DNA from: Phycisphaerales bacterium
GTDB taxonomy: Bacteria > Planctomycetota > Phycisphaerae > Phycisphaerales > SM1A02
Length of the DNA: 20,731 nucleotides
Reading direction: 5' to 3'
Assembly (NCBI GenBank): GCA_029243925.1
Contig: JAQWRC010000322.1
Location: 1 to 20,731 of the forward strand
A program made the translations under genes and the position numbers. Positions 1 to 7,097 of the stretch are shown here, one piece after another; position 1 is the first letter of the stretch, and the number at the start of each line of letters is the position of its first letter. The notes beneath the pieces are model-generated. The model saw nothing but the letters and a program-made list of their open reading frames with translations, did not search any database and was not told the DNA's origin.

Positions 1-1
1 C

Positions 2-196
2 ATGACACCAACTGAAATACGCAAGATGAGCGATGAAGATCTCGGGATCGAAGTCAAGTCGCTGAAACGGAAGCTCTTTGATCTGCGATCGCAGCAGGTC
101 ACTGAAAAGATTCAGAACACCGCCCAGTTCGGCGCGGTCAAGAAGGACATCGCCCGTCTGTTGACGGAGCAGAACGCACGAACTGGCGCACGCTGA
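2..196 (+). CDS. rpmC: 50S ribosomal protein L29
   Basis: L29 is a small, mostly helical protein at the polypeptide exit of the large subunit, bound to 23S rRNA. The 64-residue product has the family form: an N-terminal MTPTEIRKM leading into the first helix, a central [11 protein letters not shown] that matches the highly conserved L29 core, and a second helix ending in the [10 protein letters not shown] type segment. Length is normal for the family. The ATG lies at the second base of the window, so the ribosome binding site is outside it, and the usual upstream neighbour rplP cannot be seen. It is followed 26 bp later by rpsQ, the standard order in the spc part of the operon. Identification is secure. 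Confidence 0.95.
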   Translation: MTPTEIRKMSDEDLGIEVKSLKRKLFDLRSQQVTEKIQNTAQFGAVKKDIARLLTEQNARTGAR

Positions 197-222
197 GGCG
201 TGCCCCGCGACTGGAGACGAAC

Positions 223-516
223 GTGAGTCATTTGAAGGACATCAAGGTTTCCGACACCGCGCCTCGCCGCACGGGGTTGGTCGAATCGGACAAGCGCGAC
301 AAGTCGTGCAAGGTCGTCATCAACGATCTCGTCAAGCATAAGAAGTACGGCAAGTACGTTCGCCGTCGGACGATGCTGCATGTGCACGATGAGCACAATG
401 AGGCCCGCAGTGGTGATCGAGTCGAGATCGCCGAATGCCGTCCTCTGTCGAAGACGAAGTCCTGGGTACTGACCCGAGTGATCGCATCCTCGGAATCGCA
501 GGAGACCGTCGGCTGA
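223..516 (+). CDS. rpsQ: 30S ribosomal protein S17
   Basis: S17 is a primary 16S rRNA binding protein with an OB fold. The 97-residue product shows the typical core: [18 protein letters not shown], then [20 protein letters not shown], then the [18 protein letters not shown] signature near the C terminus. It is slightly longer than the common length of about 85 residues because of a short N-terminal lead and a Ser/Glu-rich end. The start is a GTG at 223, preceded by a GGAG at 213-216. It sits between rpmC and rplN as expected and is presumably cotranscribed with them. Confidence 0.95.
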   Translation: MSHLKDIKVSDTAPRRTGLVESDKRDKSCKVVINDLVKHKKYGKYVRRRTMLHVHDEHNEARSGDRVEIAECRPLSKTKSWVLTRVIASSESQETVG

Positions 517-544
517 TTCAGCTGGCGGCGATGGAGCCACCGCA

Positions 545-931
545 ATGATCCAGAAGGAATCTAGACTTGAAGTCGCGGACAACAGCGGCGCCCGAGTGGT
601 GAGCGTGGTTGGCGTGCTTGGTGGTTCGACCGCACGCGGCCGTCACTCTCGTCGCTCGGCCGGCATTGGCGACACGATCGTCTGCTCTGTCAAGAAGTCC
701 ATGCCGAACTCAGCAGTCCGGCCCGGGGACATCGTGAAGGCAGTCATCGTCCGCACAAAGTATCCCACGCGTCGTAATGACGGCTCGTACGTCCGGTTCG
801 ATTCGAACGCCTGCGTCGTACTGAATGCAGAAGGCAACCCGCAGGGGACCCGCATCTTTGGTGCTGTGGCCCGCGAGCTGCGTGAGAAGAACTACATGAA
901 GATTGTTTCACTTGCTTCGGAGGTCATCTGA
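545..931 (+). CDS. rplN: 50S ribosomal protein L14
   Basis: L14 binds 23S rRNA at the subunit interface and contributes to intersubunit bridges. The 128-residue sequence begins with [17 protein letters not shown], and carries the family signatures [33 protein letters not shown] and [20 protein letters not shown]. It is about six residues longer than the usual 122. The extra residues lie in the loop after VLGGS (around residues 27-38), which is richer in Arg, Ser and His than usual. A GGAG at 533-536 stands 8 bases before the ATG. The stop codon lies 1 base before the rplX start, which suggests translational coupling. Confidence 0.96.
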   Translation: MIQKESRLEVADNSGARVVSVVGVLGGSTARGRHSRRSAGIGDTIVCSVKKSMPNSAVRPGDIVKAVIVRTKYPTRRNDGSYVRFDSNACVVLNAEGNPQGTRIFGAVARELREKNYMKIVSLASEVI

Positions 932-932
932 T

Positions 933-1265
933 ATGCCACGCCACATCAAGAAGGGTGATCAGGTCATCGTGACCTCAGGCAATGACAAGGGGACGGTCGG
1001 TGAGGTGCTTCGCATTCTCACAGACAAGAACCGAGTGGTTGTGCAGGGCGTCAATATCCGCGCCAAACACATGAAGCCAACGCAGCAGAATCCGCAGGGC
1101 GGAATTGTGCGAAGTGAAATGGCTATCCACATGAGCAACGTGAGTCCGGTCGTGGACGGGAAGCCCAGTCGCGTCCGGTTTGAAACAAAGAAGGATGGAT
1201 CCAAGGTTCGTGTTGCAGTACGCAACGGCAAGGAACTGCACACACTTCGAGGTCCGAAGTCCTGA
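933..1265 (+). CDS. rplX: 50S ribosomal protein L24
   Basis: L24 is an assembly-initiating large-subunit protein with an N-terminal KOW domain. The start is placed at ATG 933 (MPRHIKKGDQVIV) and not at the upstream in-frame TTG at 903. A GGAGG at 919-923 is well spaced for 933, and the resulting 110-residue protein aligns with the family from its first residues. The KOW motif (KKGDQVIVTSGNDKGTVGEV) occupies roughly residues 6-25, followed by NRVVVQGVNIRAKH and the conserved QNPQGGIVRSEMAIHMSNV. The start lies 1 base past the rplN stop, and rplE follows 14 bp later. Confidence 0.95.
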   Translation: MPRHIKKGDQVIVTSGNDKGTVGEVLRILTDKNRVVVQGVNIRAKHMKPTQQNPQGGIVRSEMAIHMSNVSPVVDGKPSRVRFETKKDGSKVRVAVRNGKELHTLRGPKS

Positions 1266-1279
1266 AAGGGCGATGAACG

Positions 1280-1864
1280 ATGACGGCTGCACAGACAAAC
1301 AATCCGAGACTCAAGGCGATGTACACCGATACGGTGTCGTCGAAGATGCTTGCGGAGTTCGGTCTTTCGAACTCACATCAGTTGCCGAAGATCGAGAAGG
1401 TCGTCATCAACTGCGGCGTCGGGCGATTCCTGGAGAATCAGAAGCTCAAGCCGGAGATTCGCGACACGGTTTACGACACGCTTCAGGCCATCTCCGGGCA
1501 GCGACCGATTACGGTGATCGCCCGCAAGTCGGTTTCGAACTTCAAGGTTCGAGAGGGTGCGCCATCGGCAATGATGGTGACGCTGCGTCAGGCGCGAATG
1601 TGGCACTTCCTGGACCGCCTGATCAATCTGGCGATCCCGCGTATCAAGGACTTCCGTGGCGTGAAGGACACGTCATTCGACAAGGCGGGCAACTACTCCC
1701 TGGGACTCACGGAGCAAGCTGTCTGGCCTGAAATCAACATGGCGAGGGTGAATTTCAACCACGGCATGCATATCAACATCTGTTTCAGTCAATCCAGCCC
1801 GGCGAAGAGCCTCTACATGCTGAAGGAACTCGGCATGCCCTTCGTCCGCAAGGATGAGGACTGA
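1280..1864 (+). CDS. rplE: 50S ribosomal protein L5
   Basis: L5 binds 5S rRNA and contacts P-site tRNA and S13. The 194-residue product has the family motifs: LPKIEKVVINCGVGRF near residues 35-50, the QRPITVIARKSVSNFKVREG stretch, then MVTLRQARMWHFLDRLI, PRIKDFRGV and FDKAGNYSLGLTEQAVWPEI. It is about 15 residues longer than the common 179, mostly at the N terminus (MTAAQTNNPRLKAMY) and in small loops. The ribosome binding site is weak. In Escherichia coli, S8 represses the spc operon by binding at the rplX-rplE junction. Here the junction is only 14 bp and no clear copy of that element was recognised by eye. Confidence 0.95.
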   Translation: MTAAQTNNPRLKAMYTDTVSSKMLAEFGLSNSHQLPKIEKVVINCGVGRFLENQKLKPEIRDTVYDTLQAISGQRPITVIARKSVSNFKVREGAPSAMMVTLRQARMWHFLDRLINLAIPRIKDFRGVKDTSFDKAGNYSLGLTEQAVWPEINMARVNFNHGMHINICFSQSSPAKSLYMLKELGMPFVRKDED

Positions 1865-1912
1865 TTCTGTACTGCAAACAGCGAACGAGACCAATGAGGA
1901 GCTCGACACACT

Positions 1913-2098
1913 ATGGCAAGTAAACGCGTCTTCGCACGAATGAAACGTACCCCGAAGTTCTCCACGCGGCATCGCAACCGATGTCAGCTCACAGGACGTT
2001 CGCGTGGTGTCTATCGAAAATTCGGCGTCAGCCGGATTGTGCTTCGGGAGTTGGCCCTTCAAGGGAAGATTCCTGGAATGCGAAAGGCGAGTTGGTAA
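1913..2098 (+). CDS. rpsN: 30S ribosomal protein S14, short form, zinc ligands lost
   Basis: S14 sits in the head of the small subunit. At 61 residues the length is exactly that of the short (type Z) S14 proteins, and the core [16 protein letters not shown] and [18 protein letters not shown] match them. The short form normally binds zinc through Cys24, Cys27, Cys40 and Cys43. Here the positions read Cys24, Thr27, Ser40 and Val43, so only one ligand remains and zinc cannot be bound in the usual way. An AGGAG at 1897-1901 precedes the ATG by 11 bases. The gene lies between rplE and rpsH as usual. Identity is secure; the zinc-free state is read directly from the residues. Confidence 0.94.
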   Translation: MASKRVFARMKRTPKFSTRHRNRCQLTGRSRGVYRKFGVSRIVLRELALQGKIPGMRKASW

Positions 2099-2109
2099 GC
2101 AATGGCCGT

Positions 2110-2127
2110 CGTCCCGTGTTCGGGGCG
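2110..2127 (+). other. Hairpin in the rpsN-rpsH gap
   Basis: Within the 88-bp gap between rpsN and rpsH, CGTCCCG (2110-2116) pairs with CGGGGCG (2121-2127) across a TGTT loop, giving seven pairs of which one is G-U. No U-tract follows, so it is not a typical terminator. It could be a translational control, processing or pausing element in the mRNA, but the sequence alone does not decide between these. Confidence 0.4.
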
Positions 2128-2186
2128 TAACGGATTGAATGAGCAGCGACTGTGGTCCATGCAGGGCCGCGACTATGGAGTAGGCA

Positions 2187-2585
2187 ATGTCACAGCAAGA
2201 TCTGACATCTGACATGTTGACCCGGATCCGCAATGCGGTCCGCAACCGATTCGAGAACGTCAGTTGTATCAACAACCGATTGAATCGAGGCGTGGCCGAG
2301 GTCCTCAAGGTTGAGGGGTACATCGATGACTATGGCGTCGTCGAGGATGGCCGACAGGGCAACTTGAAGGTGCAACTTCGCTACGGACCACGTGGTGAAA
2401 GTGTTATCCGCCGCATTGATCGAGTCTCCAAGCCCGGTTGCCGGGTGTATTCAGGTGTTTCGGACATCCCACGTCCATTGCAGGGGCTCGGCATCGCAGT
2501 GGTGTCCACGAGTCGAGGTGTGTTGAGCGATCGACAGTGTCGCGAGAACAACGTCGGTGGCGAGTTGATCGCCACGGTGTCTTGA
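2187..2585 (+). CDS. rpsH: 30S ribosomal protein S8
   Basis: S8 binds the central domain of 16S rRNA and organises the platform. The 132-residue product begins with DMLTRIRNAVRNRFENV, the typical N-terminal helix, continues with VLKVEGYIDDY, and ends with the diagnostic STSRGVLSDRQCRENNVGGE signature near the C terminus. Length is normal. GGAG at 2177-2180 is 6 bases before the ATG and decides the start. In enterobacteria S8 is also a translational repressor of this operon; whether that holds here cannot be seen. The upstream gap of 88 bp is long for this operon and holds a hairpin. Confidence 0.96.
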   Translation: MSQQDLTSDMLTRIRNAVRNRFENVSCINNRLNRGVAEVLKVEGYIDDYGVVEDGRQGNLKVQLRYGPRGESVIRRIDRVSKPGCRVYSGVSDIPRPLQGLGIAVVSTSRGVLSDRQCRENNVGGELIATVS

Positions 2586-2612
2586 GCAACGAAGTAACGA
2601 CGGGAAACGAAG

Positions 2613-3167
2613 ATGTCTAGGATTGGTAAACAACGAGTCACCGTGCCTTCGGGTGTCACCGTAGAGGTGAACAATGCCGCGCGTACGATCAAGGCCTCGG
2701 GTCCCAAGGGGAGCCTGGCCTACGATTGGCATGAGTCCATCGATGTCACGTCAGGTGATGATGGAATCGTCTGCAACATTGCAGAGTCTCATGCCTCCAA
2801 TCGATCCGCCAAGGCTCACTGGGGAACCACGAGATCCCGCATCCAGAACATGGTGACGGGTGTGAAAGAGGGCTATACGAAGCATCTCAAGATCGTTGGT
2901 GTCGGTTGGAATGCGAAGGATCAGGGCAAGCAGATTCAACTGAATATTGGCTACTGCCACCCTGTCAACCTCACTCCTCCCGCAGGCGTTGAGTTCTCCA
3001 TTGAGAAGAACGGCGACATCATTGTGAACGGGCCCGACAAACATCAGGTCGGTCAGTTCGCGGCAAACATTCGTGATCAGCGACGTCCCGAGCCCTACAA
3101 CGGCAAGGGCATCATGTATCACGATGAAATCATCATTCGCAAACAGGGCAAGGTCTTCGGATCGTGA
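2613..3167 (+). CDS. rplF: 50S ribosomal protein L6
   Basis: L6 lies near the factor-binding site of the large subunit. The 184-residue protein opens with MSRIGKQRVTVPSGVTVEV, the standard L6 start, has the duplicated L6 fold, and carries the C-terminal signature GQFAANIRDQRRPEPYNGKG (about residues 149-168), which is close to the textbook PEPYKGKGI motif. Length is within the usual range of 175-185. The ribosome binding site is weak (a GGGAAA stretch before the ATG). It is flanked by rpsH and rplR as in most bacteria. Confidence 0.96.
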   Translation: MSRIGKQRVTVPSGVTVEVNNAARTIKASGPKGSLAYDWHESIDVTSGDDGIVCNIAESHASNRSAKAHWGTTRSRIQNMVTGVKEGYTKHLKIVGVGWNAKDQGKQIQLNIGYCHPVNLTPPAGVEFSIEKNGDIIVNGPDKHQVGQFAANIRDQRRPEPYNGKGIMYHDEIIIRKQGKVFGS

Positions 3168-3207
3168 GTAGGTGCTCGTTTGAAACGGGTGCGAGGAGCA
3201 GAGCGTC

Positions 3208-3570
3208 ATGAGCAGCATGAAGAGCAGAAGCGAACGGCGAACTCGTCGGAAGCGTGGAATTCGAAAGGGCATCTTTGGTGTCCCTTCGAAGCCTCGGCTG
3301 TCCGTGTTTCGCAGCTCAAAGCATATCTACGCCCAGGTGATCGACGATCTGACGGGCCGAACACTCGTGTCCGCGTCAACGAACGAGAAAGAGTCCGATT
3401 CCGCCATTGGCGGGAACGCGACAGGAGCGAAGGAAGTCGGCTCGCGACTTGCTGAGCGTGCAACAGGCGCAGGCGTGACCGCCGTCGTCTTTGATCGAAA
3501 TGGTTACAGGTACCACGGCCGTGTCCGCGCACTTGCGGATGCAGCTCGGGAGGGCGGATTAAAGTTCTGA
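3208..3570 (+). CDS. rplR: 50S ribosomal protein L18
   Basis: L18 binds 5S rRNA together with L5 and L25. The 120-residue product has the basic N terminus ([19 protein letters not shown]), then the [18 protein letters not shown] core and the C-terminal [20 protein letters not shown] motif with AAREGGLKF at the very end, which is the conserved L18 terminus. AGGAG at 3194-3198 is 9 bases upstream of the ATG. It is followed by rpsE after 35 bp. Confidence 0.96.
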   Translation: MSSMKSRSERRTRRKRGIRKGIFGVPSKPRLSVFRSSKHIYAQVIDDLTGRTLVSASTNEKESDSAIGGNATGAKEVGSRLAERATGAGVTAVVFDRNGYRYHGRVRALADAAREGGLKF

Positions 3571-3605
3571 TCAGTTGATCAGGCGATCCCCAAGGAAACG
3601 ATTCA

Positions 3606-4226
3606 ATGGCAGAGTTTCTCGAAGAATCATCAGGTCTCGAATCCACGACAGTCGGTGTGTATCGCACAGCGGCAACCGTGAAGGGTGGACGTCGTTTCAG
3701 CTTCTCATCACTGGTCGTTGTCGGAGATCGACATGGCCGAGTGGGCATGGGCTATGGCAAAGCCAATCAAGTGCCACCGGCCATCGAGAAGGCGCAGAAG
3801 GTCGCCAAGCGTGCCATGCGCAAGTTCCCGCTGACTGGACGGACCATCCCCCATGAAGTTGAGGGTCGATTTGGCGCCTGCCGTGTTCGGATTATTCCGG
3901 CATCACCTGGTACCGGCGTCATCGCCGGGGCAGCAGTGCGTGCCGTTCTTGAGATGCTTGGCATTCAGGATTGCCTGACGAAGTCATTTGGATCGAACAA
4001 TCCGAAGAACCTCGTCAAGGCGGTCATAGATGGCCTCGGACAACTTCGCTCGAAGGAACTTGTCGAATCGCTTCGCGGCGTTGAGATTGGTGAGACCCGA
4101 GTCGAAGAGATGATTCATCGCGGTGAAGCATTCGTTGCACCATCGCCTGAAGAGGCCGCCGCAGAGGCGACGGATGAGACGTCGACAGATTCGACAGCTG
4201 AGACAGCTGAGACAGAGAACAACTGA
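3606..4226 (+). CDS. rpsE: 30S ribosomal protein S5 with acidic C-terminal tail
   Basis: S5 contributes to translational fidelity and mRNA unwinding at the entry channel. The N-terminal double-stranded RNA binding part (VYRTAATVKGGRRFSFSSLV, GDRHGRVGMGYGKANQVPPA) and the C-terminal half (PASPGTGVIAGAAVRAVLEM, SNNPKNLVKAVIDGL) are both typical. At 206 residues it is about 40 longer than the common S5. The surplus is a tail from about residue 172 rich in Glu, Ala and Thr, coded in its last part by a short tandem repeat. AAGGA at 3592-3596 precedes the ATG by 9 bases. The gene is followed directly by rplO; rpmD, normally in between, is not there. Confidence 0.95.
   Translation: MAEFLEESSGLESTTVGVYRTAATVKGGRRFSFSSLVVVGDRHGRVGMGYGKANQVPPAIEKAQKVAKRAMRKFPLTGRTIPHEVEGRFGACRVRIIPASPGTGVIAGAAVRAVLEMLGIQDCLTKSFGSNNPKNLVKAVIDGLGQLRSKELVESLRGVEIGETRVEEMIHRGEAFVAPSPEEAAAEATDETSTDSTAETAETENN
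4193..4217 (+). repeat. Short tandem repeat in the 3' end of rpsE
   Basis: The 9-base unit GACAGCTGA is present twice in direct succession (4193-4201, 4202-4210) and starts a third, degenerate copy (GACAGAG, 4211-4217). In frame it encodes Thr-Ala-Glu triplets in the acidic tail of S5. The unit is a multiple of three bases, so gain or loss of a copy would change tail length without breaking the frame. Confidence 0.75.
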
Positions 4227-4234
4227 GATTTCAT

Positions 4235-4248
4235 GAGCCTGAGGGCTC
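4235..4248 (+). other. Small hairpin in the rpsE-rplO gap
   Basis: GAGCC (4235-4239) and GGCTC (4244-4248) can pair across a TGAG loop. The gap is 47 bp and contains no open frame for rpmD. The stem is only five pairs with no U-tract, so a function is uncertain. Confidence 0.3.
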
Positions 4249-4267
4249 GAACGAGGCAGGGAGCATC

Positions 4268-4281
4268 ATCATCATGATGAT
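4268..4281. other. 14-bp perfect palindrome over the rplO start codons
   Basis: ATCATCATGATGAT reads the same on both strands and includes both candidate ATG codons of rplO (4274 and 4277). It sits 4 bases past a plausible ribosome binding site (4258-4263). It could be a by-product of a CAT/ATG run or a protein binding site on DNA. As RNA it can hardly fold back because it has no loop. Confidence 0.6.
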
Positions 4282-4825
4282 TCACGACATCACAAACATG
4301 GCGGGTAAGTACAAGGCCCGGAAGCGAGTCGGTCGAGGTCACGGCAGTGGCAGCGGCAAGACCAGTGGACGTGGCCACAAGGGCGCAGGCTCTCGTGCTG
4401 GGCATTCGCATCGTCCAGGCTTCGAGGGCGGACAGACGCCTTGGGCTCGTCGTTTCCCCAAGCGTGGTTTCTCGAATGCGGCCTTCCGCACCGAGTTCCA
4501 CGTTGTCAATGTGGCTCAGCTCGACGCTCGATTCGAGGATGGGGACGAGGTGAACCTTGAGACACTGGTTGCCAAGCGACTCATTCGGAGCACCAATCGC
4601 CCACTGAAGATTCTCGGCGAAGGCGACGTGACCAAGAAGTTGACTGTGACTGCGACGAAGTTCTCCAAGTCGGCGATCGCAAAGCTGGAAGCAGCTGGCG
4701 GCTCGGTGACGGAGGTGCCGCTGCAGAAGTGGACGCGCGACCGTACGAAGCCCACGGCCAAGGCATTGCGTCTTGGAAAGAACACAGCGAAAAAGGCGGC
4801 ACCAGCAGAGGGAGGCGAGGGCTGA
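4274..4825 (+). CDS. rplO: 50S ribosomal protein L15
   Basis: L15 is a late-assembling large-subunit protein. The Gly/Arg/Lys-rich N-terminal extension with KRVGRGHGSGSGKTSGRGHK and SRAGHSHRPGFEGGQTPWAR is diagnostic, and KRLIRSTNRPLKILGEGDV and KSAIAKLEAAGG in the C-terminal domain agree. At 183 residues it is longer than the common 145-150; part of the surplus is a Lys/Ala/Glu-rich end. Two ATG codons stand in tandem at 4274 and 4277; either could be used, and AGGGAG at 4258-4263 is acceptable for both. A 14-bp perfect palindrome covers both. rplO is followed by secY after 39 bp. Confidence 0.95.
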   Translation: MMIHDITNMAGKYKARKRVGRGHGSGSGKTSGRGHKGAGSRAGHSHRPGFEGGQTPWARRFPKRGFSNAAFRTEFHVVNVAQLDARFEDGDEVNLETLVAKRLIRSTNRPLKILGEGDVTKKLTVTATKFSKSAIAKLEAAGGSVTEVPLQKWTRDRTKPTAKALRLGKNTAKKAAPAEGGEG

Positions 4826-4864
4826 AACGCCTGATCGCGTCCTCGTAAGGGGACGTCTTGAACG

Positions 4865-6265
4865 ATGCATACGATCCTCAACATCTTCCGGATCCCCGAA
4901 CTCCGCAACCGTGTGTTCTTCACACTTGGTGTGCTGGCTGTCTATCGCCTTGGGTTCTTCATTCCGTTGGTTGGTGTTGATCAATCCGCATTGGCATCGT
5001 TCTACCAGCAGCAGCGTGACAGTGGATCCATCGAAGGTCTCGGTCGCATCCTTGATTATGCTTCGATCTTCTCGGGCGGGTCATTCAGCCAGTCGACGAT
5101 CTTCGGTCTGGGAATCATGCCCTACATCACAGCGGCGATCATTTTCCAGTTGCTGCAGACGGCGATTCCGCGACTGCAGGAGTTGAAGAAGGAAGGCGCT
5201 TCCGGTCAGCAGAAGATCACGGAGTGGACCCGATACACCACCGTTGCCATGTGCCTCGTACAGGGCTTCATGTGGATCAAGTTCATGTTGGCCAACGGCA
5301 TGGTTCGTCAGGAGTTCCTGACATCCAGCAATGTGCTGTTCTTCTATCTTTCGGGGCTGACGGCGCTGACGGCTGGTTCCATCTTCCTGATGTGGCTCGG
5401 CGAGCAAATCGATAAATACGGCATCGGCAACGGTGTTTCACTGATCCTGACAGCCGGGATCATTGCGCGCATGCCAGATGCAGTGCAGTACCTCGTGGAC
5501 AATACGGACCTGTCGCTGCAATCCGGTGATGGCAAGATCGGAGTCGTGGGACTTCTGTTCCTGATCGCAGCCTTCATCATCGTGGTGGCAGGCTCAATTC
5601 TGATCACGCTTGCGCAGCGCCGTATTCCGATTCAACAGGCGAGGCATACACGTGGACGGAAGACCTATGGTGGCCAGCGTCACTATCTGCCGTTGCGCGT
5701 GAATCATGCCGGCGTGATGCCGATCATCTTCGCCAGTTCACTGCTCATCTTCCCTTCGGCGTTCTTCGGCTACATGGCGACGTCCATGTCACCTGATGCA
5801 CCGAGTTGGTGGCAATCGGTGGTGAGCTTCCTGAACATCAATTTCCAGATGGGTGAGTATCCATACATTGTCCTGGAAATTCTCCTGATCTACTTCTTCA
5901 GCTACTTCTGGACGACCGTGGTCTTCAGCCCTGATGACATGTCGCAGCAGTTGCGTGAGAATGGCAGCTTCATCCCGGGGCTTCGTCCCGGGCCGCGTAC
6001 AGCCGAATATCTGGAGACAGTCGTAGAGCGAGTGACGTACGTCGGTGCCGGCTTCCTGGCCATCATCGCGGTCATTCCTTCTCTGGTGTCAACGTATATG
6101 CAGATCCCGATCAACGTCTCGAGTTTTCTCGGGGGAACGGGTCTGCTCATCGTGGTGAGTGTCGGGCTCGATCTGCTTCAGCGGATCGAAGCCAACCTCG
6201 TCATGCGGAATTACAGTGGATTCCTCACCGGCGCCGAAACCGGCCGCGGTGGGCGGCCCACATGA
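4865..6265 (+). CDS. secY: Protein translocase subunit SecY
   Basis: SecY is the pore-forming subunit of the SecYEG translocon in the cytoplasmic membrane. The 466-residue protein starts with a short cytoplasmic segment (IFRIPELRNRVFFTLGVLAVYRLGFFIPL) that runs into helix 1, and has about ten hydrophobic helices. Recognisable landmarks are IFGLGIMPYITAAIIFQLLQ for helix 2, the cytoplasmic LKKEGASGQQKITEWTRY loop, GEQIDKYGIGNGVSLIL, and the long loop with RRIPIQQARH and YLPLRVNHAGVMPIIFASS. FIPGLRPGPRTAEYLE in the last third is a further SecY signature. It is moderately longer than the usual 430-440. adk and map, often next, are absent; infA follows after 29 bp. Confidence 0.97.
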   Translation: MHTILNIFRIPELRNRVFFTLGVLAVYRLGFFIPLVGVDQSALASFYQQQRDSGSIEGLGRILDYASIFSGGSFSQSTIFGLGIMPYITAAIIFQLLQTAIPRLQELKKEGASGQQKITEWTRYTTVAMCLVQGFMWIKFMLANGMVRQEFLTSSNVLFFYLSGLTALTAGSIFLMWLGEQIDKYGIGNGVSLILTAGIIARMPDAVQYLVDNTDLSLQSGDGKIGVVGLLFLIAAFIIVVAGSILITLAQRRIPIQQARHTRGRKTYGGQRHYLPLRVNHAGVMPIIFASSLLIFPSAFFGYMATSMSPDAPSWWQSVVSFLNINFQMGEYPYIVLEILLIYFFSYFWTTVVFSPDDMSQQLRENGSFIPGLRPGPRTAEYLETVVERVTYVGAGFLAIIAVIPSLVSTYMQIPINVSSFLGGTGLLIVVSVGLDLLQRIEANLVMRNYSGFLTGAETGRGGRPT

Positions 6266-6294
6266 TGAGAAAGCAATGAACGGAATGAACCTGT

Positions 6295-6510
6295 ATGGCT
6301 AAAGAGGAAAAAATCACCCTGGAAGCTGTTGTCACTGAGGCACTGCCTGATACCCGGTTCAAAGTTGAACTGGAAAATGGTCAGGAGATCCTCGCGTACA
6401 TCAGTGGACGCATGCGAAAGTTCTACATTCGCATTCTTCCCGGCGACAAGGTGAAGGTTGAACTCAGCCCATACGACATGACCAAAGGACGCATCGTCTA
6501 CCGACAGTGA
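6295..6510 (+). CDS. infA: Translation initiation factor IF-1
   Basis: IF-1 is a single OB-fold protein that occupies the A site during initiation. The 71-residue product is full length. [40 protein letters not shown] and the conserved [20 protein letters not shown] run through the whole family profile, ending in KGRIVYRQ. The ribosome binding site is weak. It lies directly after secY and before rpmJ, a common arrangement when adk and map are located elsewhere. Confidence 0.97.
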   Translation: MAKEEKITLEAVVTEALPDTRFKVELENGQEILAYISGRMRKFYIRILPGDKVKVELSPYDMTKGRIVYRQ

Positions 6511-6550
6511 CCCTGAAGGTCGACTTCGAGTACGGAAAGGTGAAAGCAAC

Positions 6551-6667
6551 ATGAAAGTTAAAAGCAGCATCAAACGACGAACCAAGGATTGCCAAGTCGT
6601 CATCCGACGTGGCAAGAGGTACGTCATCAACAAGAAGAACCCCCGCCTGAAGCAGCGGCAGGGCTAA
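6551..6667 (+). CDS. rpmJ: 50S ribosomal protein L36, zinc ligands lost
   Basis: This 38-residue gene has the length and frame of L36: [20 protein letters not shown] at the N terminus and [11 protein letters not shown] at the C terminus match the family. L36 normally binds zinc through Cys11, Cys14, Cys27 and His33. Here position 11 is Thr, 14 is Cys, 27 is Asn and 33 is Leu, so three of four ligands are gone. This is a zinc-independent variant, as is S14 in the same operon. A purine-rich GGAAAGG ends 10 bases before the ATG. Position between infA and rpsM is the classical one. Confidence 0.95.
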   Translation: MKVKSSIKRRTKDCQVVIRRGKRYVINKKNPRLKQRQG

Positions 6668-6697
6668 TACCCCGCCTGCCTCCTGGAGGAGAACACC

Positions 6698-7075
6698 ATG
6701 CCACGTCTTGCCGGCATCGACATCCCTGAGAAGAAGAAACTCCGCTACGCGCTCCGCTACATCTACGGTATCGGTCCGAAGTTCGCGGATGACATTTGTG
6801 AGGCGGCGAACGTCGACCCGGAGAAGCGTGCAAGCGATCTCTCCGAGCAGGAGACGAGTTCGATCGCAGCGATCATCGACGACAACTACATCGTCGAAGG
6901 TGCACTGCGTCGTCAGCTTCAGCAGAATATCCAGCGGTTGCGAGACATTCGCTCCTACCGTGGCGACCGTCATCGCCGTGGGCTGCCGGTTCGCGGACAG
7001 CGGACCAAGTGCAATGCCCGTACCCGCAAGGGACGCAAGAAGACGGTTGCAGGCAAGAAGGGCGTCAAGGGTTGA
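6698..7075 (+). CDS. rpsM: 30S ribosomal protein S13
   Basis: S13 lies in the head of the small subunit and contacts P-site tRNA and L5. The 125-residue product starts with MPRLAGIDIPEKKKLRYALR, has YIYGIGPKFADDICEAANV in the helix-two-turn-helix region, and ends with RSYRGDRHRRGLPVRGQRTK and the basic tail TRKGRKKTVAGKKGVKG. All are typical. GGAGGAG at 6685-6691, 6 bases before the ATG, is one of the strongest ribosome binding sites in the window. Confidence 0.97.
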   Translation: MPRLAGIDIPEKKKLRYALRYIYGIGPKFADDICEAANVDPEKRASDLSEQETSSIAAIIDDNYIVEGALRRQLQQNIQRLRDIRSYRGDRHRRGLPVRGQRTKCNARTRKGRKKTVAGKKGVKG

Positions 7076-7097
7076 TGTGGCATTGAGCCACTCGTGA

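Noticed and set aside
903..932. TTG at 903 as the start of rplX
   Set aside because: It would overlap the end of rplN by 29 bases and add ten residues not found in L24; a good ribosome binding site serves ATG 933.
1180..1731. Open frame of 183 codons on the plus strand across the rplX end and most of rplE
   Set aside because: It overlaps two certain genes in another frame and its product has no recognisable features.
6679..6691. CCTCC-T-GGAGG before rpsM as a hairpin hiding the ribosome binding site
   Set aside because: A loop of a single base cannot close, so the arms cannot pair within one RNA molecule.
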